64,000 nt of DNA from Herbaspirillum rubrisubalbicans (GTDB lineage Bacteria; Pseudomonadota; Gammaproteobacteria; Burkholderiales; Burkholderiaceae_D): NCBI RefSeq assembly GCF_003719195.1, contig NZ_CP024996.1:1302001-1366000 (forward strand). The letters run 5' to 3'. The notes beneath the pieces are model-generated. The model saw only the letters and a list, made by a program, of their open reading frames with translations. It was not told the origin of the DNA and searched no databases. Each line of letters opens with the position of its first letter. Position 1 is the first letter of the stretch. Made by a program: the position numbers and the translations under genes. Below are positions 37,384-44,746 of the stretch, piece after piece.

Positions 37384-37632
37384 TTATTTTTTGAGTTTTA
37401 CCTTTGCAATCTGCTCCTTCAGCGCCGGCGCGGGCTTGAACCGTACGGACTTAGATGCTTTGATCTTGATCGGTTCACCTGTTGCAGGATTACGTCCTTT
37501 TCGGGCGGCGCGTTCTGTGACCGAAAATGTTCCCAAATCTGCAAAGGAAAAGCGTCCTTCCTTTTTGAGCGCATGAACCTTCGACAATTCATGCTCAGTG
37601 GAGACCTAGTTGATGATTTCAGCTTTATTCAA
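37384..37632 (-). pseudogene. HU-family DNA-binding protein, degraded
   Basis: The C-terminal two thirds of an HU protein is readable from 37587 down (FADLGTFSVTERAARKGRNPATG). Reading in the same frame from a TTG at 37632 gives an HU-like N-terminus (NKAEIIN), then a TAG stop, then more HU-like sequence (ELSKVHALKKEG). Relative to normal HU (about 90 residues), about 15 residues between helix 1 and the beta arm are missing. The gene therefore has a nonsense codon and an internal deletion. A 67-residue product from 37587 would lack the dimerisation helices. Confidence 0.75.
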
Positions 37633-38167
37633 TTCTCAGACTCCATGTGATTAATAAACCCTTGCCAGTTAAGGATAGTGTGAAAGCCAAGTTTAGCAAC
37701 GTTATTTCAGCTAATTTCAGCGTTTCAACAAGTTTATAGGAGACGTTCACTCGCTCTCCAAGGTTCGACGTTTTATTCGTACGCGTCCCGGAGGCTCAAA
37801 GTAAGTGCCGAAACGGATCGTATCGCGCGGAGTCCCCGTTCTAGTGAGGGCAGCTTCTGGCACATTACGGACATCTTAGAGCAATAGCAATAGGCCATCG
37901 GGATTGAGTATTTTTTGGCCTTTCAGCGGTCCACGTCGACTGAACTAGACGCGTCCACGTCGCCGAACTAGGTGTCCACCCTTGCTGAAATACGCAACAC
38001 GTCCTGCTGAGTTATCGGCATTACCAAGATTTGCTGGCGCAGCATCGCAGCATTGCGGCTTCACTAGCGATGCCCGGCCAAGCCGATGTCGAGTTCAATG
38101 CGCCGCGCTGCAATATTCATTTACGCAAGGCTGACTTCTCATAAGCTGCGCAGCGGTACCGATTTTC
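37633..38167. other. Degenerate DNA with gene and IS-like remnants
   Basis: No intact gene. At 37929 and 37953 the string GTCCACGTCG recurs 24 bp apart, each followed by GAACTAG, and GTCCACC follows at about 37974; this looks like multiple terminal repeats of a lost IS (inference). A 46-codon open segment at 38004-38144 (SYRHYQDLL to HLRKADFS) looks like the 3' end of a displaced gene of unknown family. CGTACG occurs at 37778-37783. Confidence 0.4.
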
Positions 38168-39106
38168 TTAGATGCCTGGCATAAAAATTTTGGTGATTTT
38201 AGGACCAAGATAAACGCCAAGTGTCAGTCCATCGTATCGATTAAAGAATGTTTCAAATCCGAAACGGTGTATGTCTCCATTATCGTCAACAAGTTCAGCG
38301 ACATCGGCTCCCAAGGGGCCGCCCCGCTGGCTTCCGCAATAGCCTTCAAGAATCCTGAATAGATCTGTTTCCGCTAATTTGCTGAAACTTTTGGCAAAGG
38401 CGGTTGAACGGACAAAATGCTTACATGGCTTTGATGGGTTGAAATCAATTGCACGACGCGAAATATGTGGATGACCGGAAATTATGCCTACATATGGTAT
38501 CTCTTGGCCGACGCATTCGATGTAGCGATAAAGGGTCGAGGAAAAGGTATTCCCATAGGCTTTATGTAGGCGTTGAACAGACTGCAGATTGGGAGGTACC
38601 GATCGAGCTTCAGTCACGAAACGCTCCCGAAAAAAAAGTAATCTACCGGCAGCGTAGTTGGCCTCAGCTTCGATATGTTCCGAGCATTCCGGTGAAACTG
38701 TATGGCTATTGTCTCCGTGCATGAATTCTTCGTGCCACGGTATCAAGCTGTGTCCAATTTCATGCGCCTCATTCCATCGGTGCTTTAGAGGTGGCAGATC
38801 GCTATCCAGCAGTATTCGTTTGCGGTCAGGAAGATATAGCGCCTTAAGCGACCATTTTTTTATCGCCTCCTTCAGAAGAGAGGGGCGTTTAAGAATTTGC
38901 TGCCCCGCTACTCTAATCTTGCTGATCGATTCGCTAAGAATCCCTGGATCGTCAGCAGTGTAGAACGCCAAGTCTAACTTTAGTAACTCACGGACGTCCT
39001 CGAGATGCAATGGCGGCTCCGGATTTCCAAGTCCTTTGATGATGCGTTCTACACGTCCATCAATATCTTGGCTCGTCCTTGCAGATAGGATTAAATTAGT
39101 CGCCAT
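38168..39106 (-). CDS. ImmA/IrrE-family zinc metalloprotease
   Basis: A 312-residue protein. The zinc motif H115-E116-x-x-H119 sits in NEAHEIGHSLIPWH, with a downstream Glu-rich helix (HIEAEANYAAGRLL) likely supplying the third ligand. The family (ImmA, IrrE, CapP) cleaves or antagonises partner XRE repressors after DNA damage or phage signals. The preceding gene is such an XRE protein, 13 bp upstream. A C-terminal region of about 150 residues could be a sensor domain. It is the last gene of a four-gene minus-strand operon. Confidence 0.85.
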   Translation of the reverse strand: MATNLILSARTSQDIDGRVERIIKGLGNPEPPLHLEDVRELLKLDLAFYTADDPGILSESISKIRVAGQQILKRPSLLKEAIKKWSLKALYLPDRKRILLDSDLPPLKHRWNEAHEIGHSLIPWHEEFMHGDNSHTVSPECSEHIEAEANYAAGRLLFFRERFVTEARSVPPNLQSVQRLHKAYGNTFSSTLYRYIECVGQEIPYVGIISGHPHISRRAIDFNPSKPCKHFVRSTAFAKSFSKLAETDLFRILEGYCGSQRGGPLGADVAELVDDNGDIHRFGFETFFNRYDGLTLGVYLGPKITKIFMPGI

Positions 39107-39119
39107 TGCTCTTCTCTGT

Positions 39120-39611
39120 TTATCTTATTTTTTGGTCGTTTAGAACTGCTATAAATGCTTCAAGAGCTGCCTTTTCCTCTGGGGATAGTTCAGTAGATGT
39201 ATCGGAGCGCGCGGCAAATCTAACAGCTGCGTTCATAACATAAGCATTTCGTTGAGTTGTTAGACCTGATATTTGCATGAGCAGATTCTTTGGAAGATCA
39301 AAGAATTTGGCCAATTGATAGACGCTTCTTGGTTCAGGTGAATAGTTATTGTCAGTTTCAATCTCAAAAAGCTCAGAAATATCTATATCGACTTTTTCGG
39401 CAAGTGCTTCTCTAGAGAGTTTCTTATTTCTTCTTAAAAGATTTATGAAGCGGCCGAATACGATGTTTGGCCTCTCTAGCTCCAAACTTGAGAGCATTGC
39501 TAATACACTTTTCGGATCAGGATCCAACGCTAATGGGCCCGCGCTTACCGACTCGCCGGTATCGAAGCGAGCCATTCGAATGCACCAGTCTCTTGAGAAT
39601 TCGAATTTCAT
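39120..39611 (-). CDS. XRE-family helix-turn-helix regulator
   Basis: A 163-residue protein with an HTH at about residues 50-110 (FGRFINLLRRNKKLSREALAEKVDIDISELFEIE). The helical C-terminus ends in a Glu/Lys-rich stretch. It overlaps the GNAT gene by four bases and precedes the ImmA-like protease, giving a repressor-protease pair of the ImmR/ImmA or CapH/CapP kind. A likely target is the palindrome at 40541 in the divergent promoter (inference). A toxin-antitoxin reading of the pair is the alternative. Confidence 0.75.
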   Translation of the reverse strand: MKFEFSRDWCIRMARFDTGESVSAGPLALDPDPKSVLAMLSSLELERPNIVFGRFINLLRRNKKLSREALAEKVDIDISELFEIETDNNYSPEPRSVYQLAKFFDLPKNLLMQISGLTTQRNAYVMNAAVRFAARSDTSTELSPEEKAALEAFIAVLNDQKIR

Positions 39612-40240
39612 GGCTGATTTCCTTTCTCGATGAAGGCCGCAGCTTGCTCCGGCGTCATTTCGAAGTAGCGCAGATTCTTCACTTCAGTATCTATCCCGCA
39701 ATCTGTCATGCCATATTTTGTAAAAATATTGCTCGATGCCGGTAGAGCGTGAAGACCTACTCTCCCTTTAAATCCATCATGGATGCTTAGCTGGATCGCA
39801 GCTCCAACGAGTAACCTGCCAACACCTCGGAATCGGGGCGTCAACATCAGTTCTTTACGATTCCAGGGGGCGACCTCCATCCAGCGGATATACGCTAGAT
39901 CCTTATTGCGCTGGGAGGGGATTTGGCAGCGGCGATTGGATGTGTCCAGTGACATCATTCCTTGTGTAACCTCATCGCATACGACGCACATACTGGGGAA
40001 AGCCAGAAATCCTTTAACTGCTTCCGTCTTTTCTTTCCAGTTCCAGGAGTCGTTTTGTGGCCACCTGGACGCTTGGATATTGGCTTTTTGCATCCGATTG
40101 AGATTGGCCGCTAAGTTTGGGAGCCATTCTTTCTCCCAGTCAGCAATTTGATGATCGGTAATTTGATCCCAAATCTCGCCATTAACTGGTTCATCCGTCT
40201 CTGTTCTGAGAAGGAAAATGGGTGATCTGTCGACGCTCAT
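39608..40240 (-). CDS. GNAT-like acetyltransferase
   Basis: A 210-residue protein. The C-terminal half has GNAT features: a core strand (AYIRWMEVAPWN), a pyrophosphate-loop-like RFRGVGRLLVGAAIQLSI, then GRVGLHALPASSNIFTKYGM. The canonical R/Q-x-x-G-x-G/A loop reads RFRGVG. It overlaps both neighbours by four bases, including an upstream RHH gene, as in GNAT-RHH toxin-antitoxin pairs. It could be a toxin targeting aminoacyl-tRNA or a protein-modifying enzyme linked to the divergent operon. Confidence 0.55.
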   Translation of the reverse strand: MSVDRSPIFLLRTETDEPVNGEIWDQITDHQIADWEKEWLPNLAANLNRMQKANIQASRWPQNDSWNWKEKTEAVKGFLAFPSMCVVCDEVTQGMMSLDTSNRRCQIPSQRNKDLAYIRWMEVAPWNRKELMLTPRFRGVGRLLVGAAIQLSIHDGFKGRVGLHALPASSNIFTKYGMTDCGIDTEVKNLRYFEMTPEQAAAFIEKGNQP

Positions 40241-40452
40241 AGCATCATTACCAGTTCGGATCTCTCCTGAGCTCCGTTTTCAAAAAATAGTTTGTCGCCC
40301 CGTTCGACACGCATCTCTACCATTTGGTAGAGCTTCAATGCCTGCCTTACTACTTGGGTCTTACTAAGATCCTTTCTCTCGCTGAGCTCTTCCAGCGCAT
40401 TCATCTCTGCGTCGGTGAGATTCAGCGTCATCGTCTTTTTGGCTTGCGCCAT
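40237..40452 (-). CDS. Ribbon-helix-helix (CopG/Arc-type) DNA-binding protein
   Basis: A 71-residue protein with an N-terminal beta strand (KKTMTLNLTDAEMNAL) and two helices (LSKTQVVRQALKLYQM), the RHH pattern. A good ribosome site (GAGGAGAGAA) precedes the ATG on the minus strand. It is the first gene of the four-gene operon and overlaps the GNAT gene by four bases. It is probably an autorepressor or antitoxin partner. Confidence 0.75.
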   Translation of the reverse strand: MAQAKKTMTLNLTDAEMNALEELSERKDLSKTQVVRQALKLYQMVEMRVERGDKLFFENGAQERSELVMML

Positions 40453-40534
40453 TTTCTCTCCTCGCTAACTGCTTGATCTAAAAGGAACTATCGCAAGTGA
40501 ATTGTATGTTTAAAAAATAGCCGTGTCAAAGCCA

Positions 40535-40562
40535 TTGACTAGCTAAAATTTAGCTATAAAAT
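40535..40562 (+). promoter_or_regulatory. Promoter with embedded palindromic operator for the Ubl operon
   Basis: The -35 is TTGACT (40535-40540) and the -10 is TAAAAT (40557-40562), with a 16-bp spacer. The spacer carries the perfect palindrome AGCTAAA-A-TTTAGCT (40541-40555). A repressor bound there would block RNA polymerase. The first gene starts 48 bp after the -10. Confidence 0.65.
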
Positions 40563-40609
40563 ATGCATTGTGGTCGCAAGGGCGACCGACACCCGACAAG
40601 GAGTTAATG

Positions 40610-41143
40610 ATGCAAACGCAAGAAAACGAAGTTTTTGATCTCTCTAATTCTGTTGCCAATGGGAAGCCAGTGCGCAATCACGGGCCTTACAGCGTTCTGT
40701 TTGGGAACGAGTCTTTGGAGTATCGCCCTGGTGTAATCGCAGACCCGGTGCCTACGGGGCTGCAGTTGCTAGATGCGGCGGGTGTACGTCCGTTGATGGA
40801 ATATCAAGTTTTCCAAGTGTTGTCCAATGGCATGCTCGAGAGATTGAGACAAGATGAGACCACGGACCTCCGGTCCAGCGGCGTGGAGAAATTCCTGATC
40901 TTCCGCAGTGATGCTTCCTATCGCATGATTCTGGATGACCGCGAAGTGGAGTGGGGGGGGAAATTCATCAGTGGCTTGACACTCAAAAAGCTCGCCGGCG
41001 TTGATCCGGTTGCCTACGGGGTCTGGCAGGAAATGCGTGGCGGAGGCGAAGATCGTCTTATCGGTGATAAAGATCTCGTCGACCTCAGTGCCCCAGGGGT
41101 GGAGCGTTTCTTTACTGGCTTGAAAGCGACGACGGAGGGCTGA
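40610..41143 (+). CDS. Tandem ubiquitin-like (multiubiquitin) protein
   Basis: Starts at ATG 40610, with AAGGAG six bases away (an ATG at 40607 is too close). The product is 177 residues with two beta-grasp-like repeats, roughly 20-95 and 100-175. The motifs resemble multiubiquitin-domain proteins (YRPGVIADPVPTGLQLLDAAG; GKFISGLTLKKLAGVDP). The chain ends in Gly (ATTEG), as expected for a conjugatable Ubl needing no trimming. The next genes encode E2-like, JAMM-E1 and zinc-binding proteins, spaced by 4 bp, a 4-bp overlap and 2 bp. I infer that it is the modifier conjugated by this system. Confidence 0.78.
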   Translation: MQTQENEVFDLSNSVANGKPVRNHGPYSVLFGNESLEYRPGVIADPVPTGLQLLDAAGVRPLMEYQVFQVLSNGMLERLRQDETTDLRSSGVEKFLIFRSDASYRMILDDREVEWGGKFISGLTLKKLAGVDPVAYGVWQEMRGGGEDRLIGDKDLVDLSAPGVERFFTGLKATTEG

Positions 41144-41147
41144 CGCG

Positions 41148-41528
41148 ATGGAGTACCTCCCTAAAAAGTGCCAGCGCTACCTTGCAAACCGGGGATTGCC
41201 TTACGAGCAGCTTGAGGAGGGTGCTCAAAAGGCCATCATCTTGCGTGACTTCAAGCTGCCTCAAGGAAAGTATGACGTTGCACATGCGGACATTCTCATC
41301 GTACTACCGGCAGGATTTCCTGACTGTGCTCCCGACATGTTTTATGCGTTGCCATGGCTTCGACTGAATGAGACACGCATGTACCCACGGGCTGCAGATC
41401 AGGCTGTCGTTTTCCAGGAGACGCCATGGCAGCGCTGGTCGCGACACAACAATGATTGGCGGCCGGGCGTAGATGGAATTTGGACAATGCTTAAACGCAT
41501 CGAAGATGCTTTGGAGGTGGCCGGATGA
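41148..41528 (+). CDS. E2/UBC-fold protein (prokaryotic E2 family E-like)
   Basis: A 126-residue protein. The UBC-like signature PAGFPDCAPDMFY (54-66) is followed by a loop RMYPRAADQ and the conserved block WQRWSRHNNDWRPGVDG (94-110), typical of E2-like proteins in multiubiquitin operons. The only cysteines are C8 and C60. C60 lies in the P-x-F-P-D-C-x-P-D turn, before the position where canonical E2s keep the catalytic Cys, so the chemistry may differ. It overlaps the E1 gene by four bases. Confidence 0.75.
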   Translation: MEYLPKKCQRYLANRGLPYEQLEEGAQKAIILRDFKLPQGKYDVAHADILIVLPAGFPDCAPDMFYALPWLRLNETRMYPRAADQAVVFQETPWQRWSRHNNDWRPGVDGIWTMLKRIEDALEVAG

Positions 41529-42931
41529 GCCCAGACTTAGTAGTCCAAGAAAGCCATTTGACGGAACTACGGTCATTGCTTGCTCGACCTGGCAACGTTG
41601 AGGCCTCTGCGTACATGTTATTCGGCGCTTGCGATATTCGGGCAGATCCGTGGAGCAAGCAGCGTCGCCGGCGCTATACCTCCTACGCTGTTGTCCCTGT
41701 TCCCGAAGAGGATTTGATATCTGCAGATGAGCAGCATGTCACCTGGGCCACGGCTTCGTTCGTTAGATTGCTCCGTCAAGCCAAAGCAGAGGGGTTGGTG
41801 GTCGCGATCGTGCATACCCATCCGACCGGACCTGCTGGCTTTTCTGGCCAGGATGATCGCAATGAACGCGAATTGGCGAAGTTGACCAGAAATCGAAATG
41901 GTCGATCTGCCGAGTTGCTCAGTCTTTTGCTGGCAGGTTCTGATAGTCTGGTCGCCCGTGTTTGGGTGGATCAGCATGAACCGCTTTCTATGCAACGGCT
42001 CCGTGTCGTCGGTCGGAAGTTCCGATTGCATGAACATCTGACGTCGGTAACAGGGCTTGAACATTTGGACCGACAAGCATTGGTATTCGGTACCGAATTA
42101 AACAAGATTATGCGGAGTTTGCGGATCGGTATCGTTGGCTGTGGTGGCACCGGTAGTGCGACAGCTATGCTGTTGGCCAGGCTCGGTATTGGACATATGG
42201 TTCTATTCGATGACGATGTTGCTGAGCTAACAAACCTCAATCGTTTGCACGGATCAAGGAGATCCGACGTTGATGCCATGCGTTCAAAGGTGGATGTCGT
42301 AATGCGGGAAATTGCTGAGGCAGGTTTGGGGGTAAAAGTCGTGCCTATGAGAGGCTGGGTTGGGGACTCCACCTTTCGCGATGCATTGAAATCCTGCGAT
42401 GTAATTTTCGGCTGCACAGACGACAATTCTGGTCGTTTGTTCTTGAATCGCCTTTCGCATTTTTACTTGATTCCGGTAATTGATCTTGGCTTAGCTATTA
42501 GCCCAAGCGATCAAGGCGAGAAAGTGAGGGATTTAAGCGGAAGGGCAACGGTGGTTTTCCCAGGTGCCCCGTGTCTGATGTGTCGTGGGGTCGTTGATCC
42601 GGTCAAGGCCCGTGAAGAAGATTTGAGAAGAGCCAATCCAGAAGAGTTCGAGCGGCAGAAGCGAGAGGCCTACGTACGAGGGGGCGGAAATCCTGCTCCT
42701 GCGGTGGTTACCTTTACAACGTCTACCGCGTGCATGGCCGTCGATGAGCTGCTTGAGGCTTTGGTTAGTTTTCGCGGCTCAGATGGGTGGGCATGGAATC
42801 GTGTGCGCAGATTCGATTTGGTCAAGGATCGTATGCCAGGCGCCAAAAGCGAAGAGCAATGCCCAATTTGTGATAGCAAGGAGTATTGGGGACGTGGTGA
42901 CGTTGAACCGTTTATGGATCGGGTAGCTTAA
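41525..42931 (+). CDS. JAMM/MPN protease-E1 (ThiF-type) fusion
   Basis: A 468-residue two-domain protein. The N-terminal JAMM domain has E26 and the exact H-x-H-x7-S-x2-D motif (H97, H99, S107, D110), a deubiquitinase-type zinc site. The C-terminal domain is an E1-like adenylating fold: GCGGTGS at 205-211, then FDDDVAELTNLNRL, with a structural zinc site from C350-x2-C353 and C446-x2-C449. Such fusions adenylate the Ubl C-terminus and remove the Ubl again. It sits in the order Ubl, E2, JAMM-E1, DUF6527, known from genomic surveys as a ubiquitin-like system. Confidence 0.88.
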   Translation: MSPDLVVQESHLTELRSLLARPGNVEASAYMLFGACDIRADPWSKQRRRRYTSYAVVPVPEEDLISADEQHVTWATASFVRLLRQAKAEGLVVAIVHTHPTGPAGFSGQDDRNERELAKLTRNRNGRSAELLSLLLAGSDSLVARVWVDQHEPLSMQRLRVVGRKFRLHEHLTSVTGLEHLDRQALVFGTELNKIMRSLRIGIVGCGGTGSATAMLLARLGIGHMVLFDDDVAELTNLNRLHGSRRSDVDAMRSKVDVVMREIAEAGLGVKVVPMRGWVGDSTFRDALKSCDVIFGCTDDNSGRLFLNRLSHFYLIPVIDLGLAISPSDQGEKVRDLSGRATVVFPGAPCLMCRGVVDPVKAREEDLRRANPEEFERQKREAYVRGGGNPAPAVVTFTTSTACMAVDELLEALVSFRGSDGWAWNRVRRFDLVKDRMPGAKSEEQCPICDSKEYWGRGDVEPFMDRVA

Positions 42932-42933
42932 CT

Positions 42934-43305
42934 ATGTTTATCGACTATGTTCGTAAGCTGCTGGTCGCTGGACAGTTGATTCCGAAGCCGGATATGACGA
43001 TCAGATTCATGGATCGGCATCCGAGCCCAAGTGATTTGAAACCGGGAGTTTTAGTAGTTGTGCGTGGCGGCGGCCAGAAAAAATGGGCTTGCTTCCAATG
43101 TCCAGGGGGGTGCGGCAACAGGTTTCAGTTGTCGCTTAACCAGACTCGGAGACCGAATTGGGTTATCGAGCACGACTGGTTGGGGCGACCTAGCGTATCG
43201 CCCTCAATTCACCAGAGGGATGCATGCCATGCTCATTTCTGGATTCGCGGCGGAAGGATTACTTGGTGTCCGGATAGTGGTCATCAGGCTTCTGGCGGAA
43301 CTTGA
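42934..43305 (+). CDS. DUF6527-like zinc-ligand-rich protein
   Basis: A 123-residue protein 2 bp after the JAMM-E1 gene. Candidate zinc ligands are C53, C56, C60 and, further on, C98, H99, H101 and C112 (CFQCPGGCGN and CHAHFWIRGGRITWC). I recognise the pattern as DUF6527-like, a recurrent partner of multiubiquitin/E2/E1-JAB operons. The Cys/His arrangement could be a treble-clef, which suggests an E3-like or substrate-recruiting role, but this is inference. Confidence 0.6.
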   Translation: MFIDYVRKLLVAGQLIPKPDMTIRFMDRHPSPSDLKPGVLVVVRGGGQKKWACFQCPGGCGNRFQLSLNQTRRPNWVIEHDWLGRPSVSPSIHQRDACHAHFWIRGGRITWCPDSGHQASGGT

Positions 43306-43364
43306 GAGTGCGGTCGTTCAGTGAGGAAGGAGGGATTTTAATTGTCTAACTTAAGGGCTGAGTC

Positions 43365-43916
43365 ATGTCTGGCAACAGTGAAAGCGTAGCAGAGAAGGCT
43401 GTAGAAACGGTTGGAGGCATATTGCAGAAGTTAGTAGATCTCCGTCTACTGGTTTTGGCAATGGCATTTATCGTCTATTTGGATATTTGGTTGATCTATG
43501 AAAATGTCGATGTCATGTCGAAGACAATTGCGGATGTGCTTAGCACAATGCATTCGTTGACAGTAAAGACTTTGTTCTTCTTTGTGGCTTCGTTTTCACT
43601 AATCATGACGGTGACGATTCCATCTGTTCGAGCAATCTATTCCGCGATCATGCTGCATTACGGGCCAAGCTCCATAGTTGCTGAGAACCGCGGAGCAGAA
43701 GAAAAGCAGTTTTCTTGCTGGTGCACCGCGCTGTTGTTCTTCACCATCTGGAATTATCTTGCTAGTTGGTTCACGACTCCAGATAAGTATCAGGGACTTA
43801 CGAGTATTGTTTTTAGCCAGCTGGAGCTGGACGGTTTCTTGATCGGTATTTTCCGGATTACCGTTGCTGGAATTCTCTTCTTTTGTTTTATGCGTACCGT
43901 TCAGGCGGATCTGTAA
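43365..43916 (+). CDS. Four-TM hypothetical membrane protein
   Basis: A 183-residue protein with about four transmembrane helices (LRLLVLAMAFIVYLDIWLIY; FFFVASFSLIMTVTI; CTALLFFTIWNYLASWF; FLIGIFRITVAGILFFCFM). It starts 59 bp after the DUF6527-like gene on the same strand, so it may be co-transcribed. The family is unrecognised. It could be a membrane effector of the conjugation system or unrelated cargo. Confidence 0.6.
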   Translation: MSGNSESVAEKAVETVGGILQKLVDLRLLVLAMAFIVYLDIWLIYENVDVMSKTIADVLSTMHSLTVKTLFFFVASFSLIMTVTIPSVRAIYSAIMLHYGPSSIVAENRGAEEKQFSCWCTALLFFTIWNYLASWFTTPDKYQGLTSIVFSQLELDGFLIGIFRITVAGILFFCFMRTVQADL

Positions 43917-43970
43917 GCCGCATTACCTCGCGAAGGTAAGCGAAAATTGCTCATATCGGAAAGGATTTGT

Positions 43971-44240
43971 ATGAAAATCAGAATGGCGCATCTTCGAGAA
44001 CGTTCAACATCGGGTGGATGGATTAACTTCGCAGTCTTTGACGCGAGATCTACTGCGAACGATAACGACGGGCTACTTACACAGCTGACAGTTGCGGCTC
44101 GAAATTCTGGCCTACAAGTAGATCAGTCAGCTCTGGCTTACACCACAGGTGGGCGTTTGCAGTTTTATGGCCACAGGAATCTTGTCGATTACCTCGCGAC
44201 TAGCTTTCGAGGGCAATGGACCCATACCATTGATGTTTGA
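43971..44240 (+). CDS. Small hypothetical protein
   Basis: An 89-residue protein, starting at the ATG at 43971 behind AAAGGA; an upstream in-frame start at 43947 lacks a ribosome site. It is soluble and of mixed composition, with GGWINFAVFDARST near the N-terminus and a C-terminal YLATSFRGQWTHTIDV. The family is unrecognised. It is the last gene before a strong terminator and so the last possible member of the Ubl transcription unit. Confidence 0.5.
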   Translation: MKIRMAHLRERSTSGGWINFAVFDARSTANDNDGLLTQLTVAARNSGLQVDQSALAYTTGGRLQFYGHRNLVDYLATSFRGQWTHTIDV

Positions 44241-44256
44241 TATATATTAATTCGAC

Positions 44257-44287
44257 AAAAGCCGCCTTTCAAGGGCGGCTTTTTTTC
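44257..44287 (+). terminator. Rho-independent terminator
   Basis: GCCGCCTT pairs with AAGGGCGGC (44261-44279, one G-T wobble) around a three-base loop, flanked by AAAA before and a T-run after. It ends the transcript of the Ubl operon and its appended genes. Confidence 0.88.
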
Positions 44288-44746
44288 TTTGTGAGCTATT
44301 TGGCGACCTTATGTGAATGAGGCAGACCGCTGCTACATAAAGTATAAATTTCAAAAAAATTAAATCGACCGAAGTACATATCAGAAGGGCAGGAGTTTCG
44401 CCTAAAAATATTTTTTCTCTTATGCCCACAACTGTGGGCAGTGAGACCGCCATTTTTTAATAGAATGCAAAGCGATTGCGGATCTCAATGAAATTGAGGT
44501 TCGCGGATTTTGTTCAGACAAAAGAGCTGGGCATGATTTGCCCGAGAATTGGAACGCTATAGACGTAAAAAACAATATGTAGAAAGCAAAAAACCAACCG
44601 CGAGGGTTGGCTTTTCGAACTTGCAGAATACTAGATAATGCTGGCGTGGAAACCTCATTATCCGACCCTTCCTCAAGTTCGTCAAGCTAACTCATGTCTT
44701 CGTTCGTCCGTACGAATCGTACGCACGCTAATGAGAAAACATACAC
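44288..44746. other. Intergenic region; candidate Tn7-like right end
   Basis: No gene. It contains the palindrome TGCCCACA-AC-TGTGGGCA (44423-44440), whose right arm TGTGGGCA resembles the 5' end of Tn7 (TGTGGGCG). A second terminator-like hairpin CCAACC/GGTTGG lies at 44594-44610, followed by CTTTT. Also present are TGTCTTCGT at 44695 and tandem CGTACG boxes (44709-44723) just before tnsA. In Tn7 the right end lies immediately upstream of tnsA, so the element boundary should be here. Confidence 0.5.

Noticed and set aside
44695..44746. Definite Tn7-like left/right end coordinates
   Set aside because: No matching inverted terminal repeat or target duplication was found on the other side, so only candidate ends are reported.
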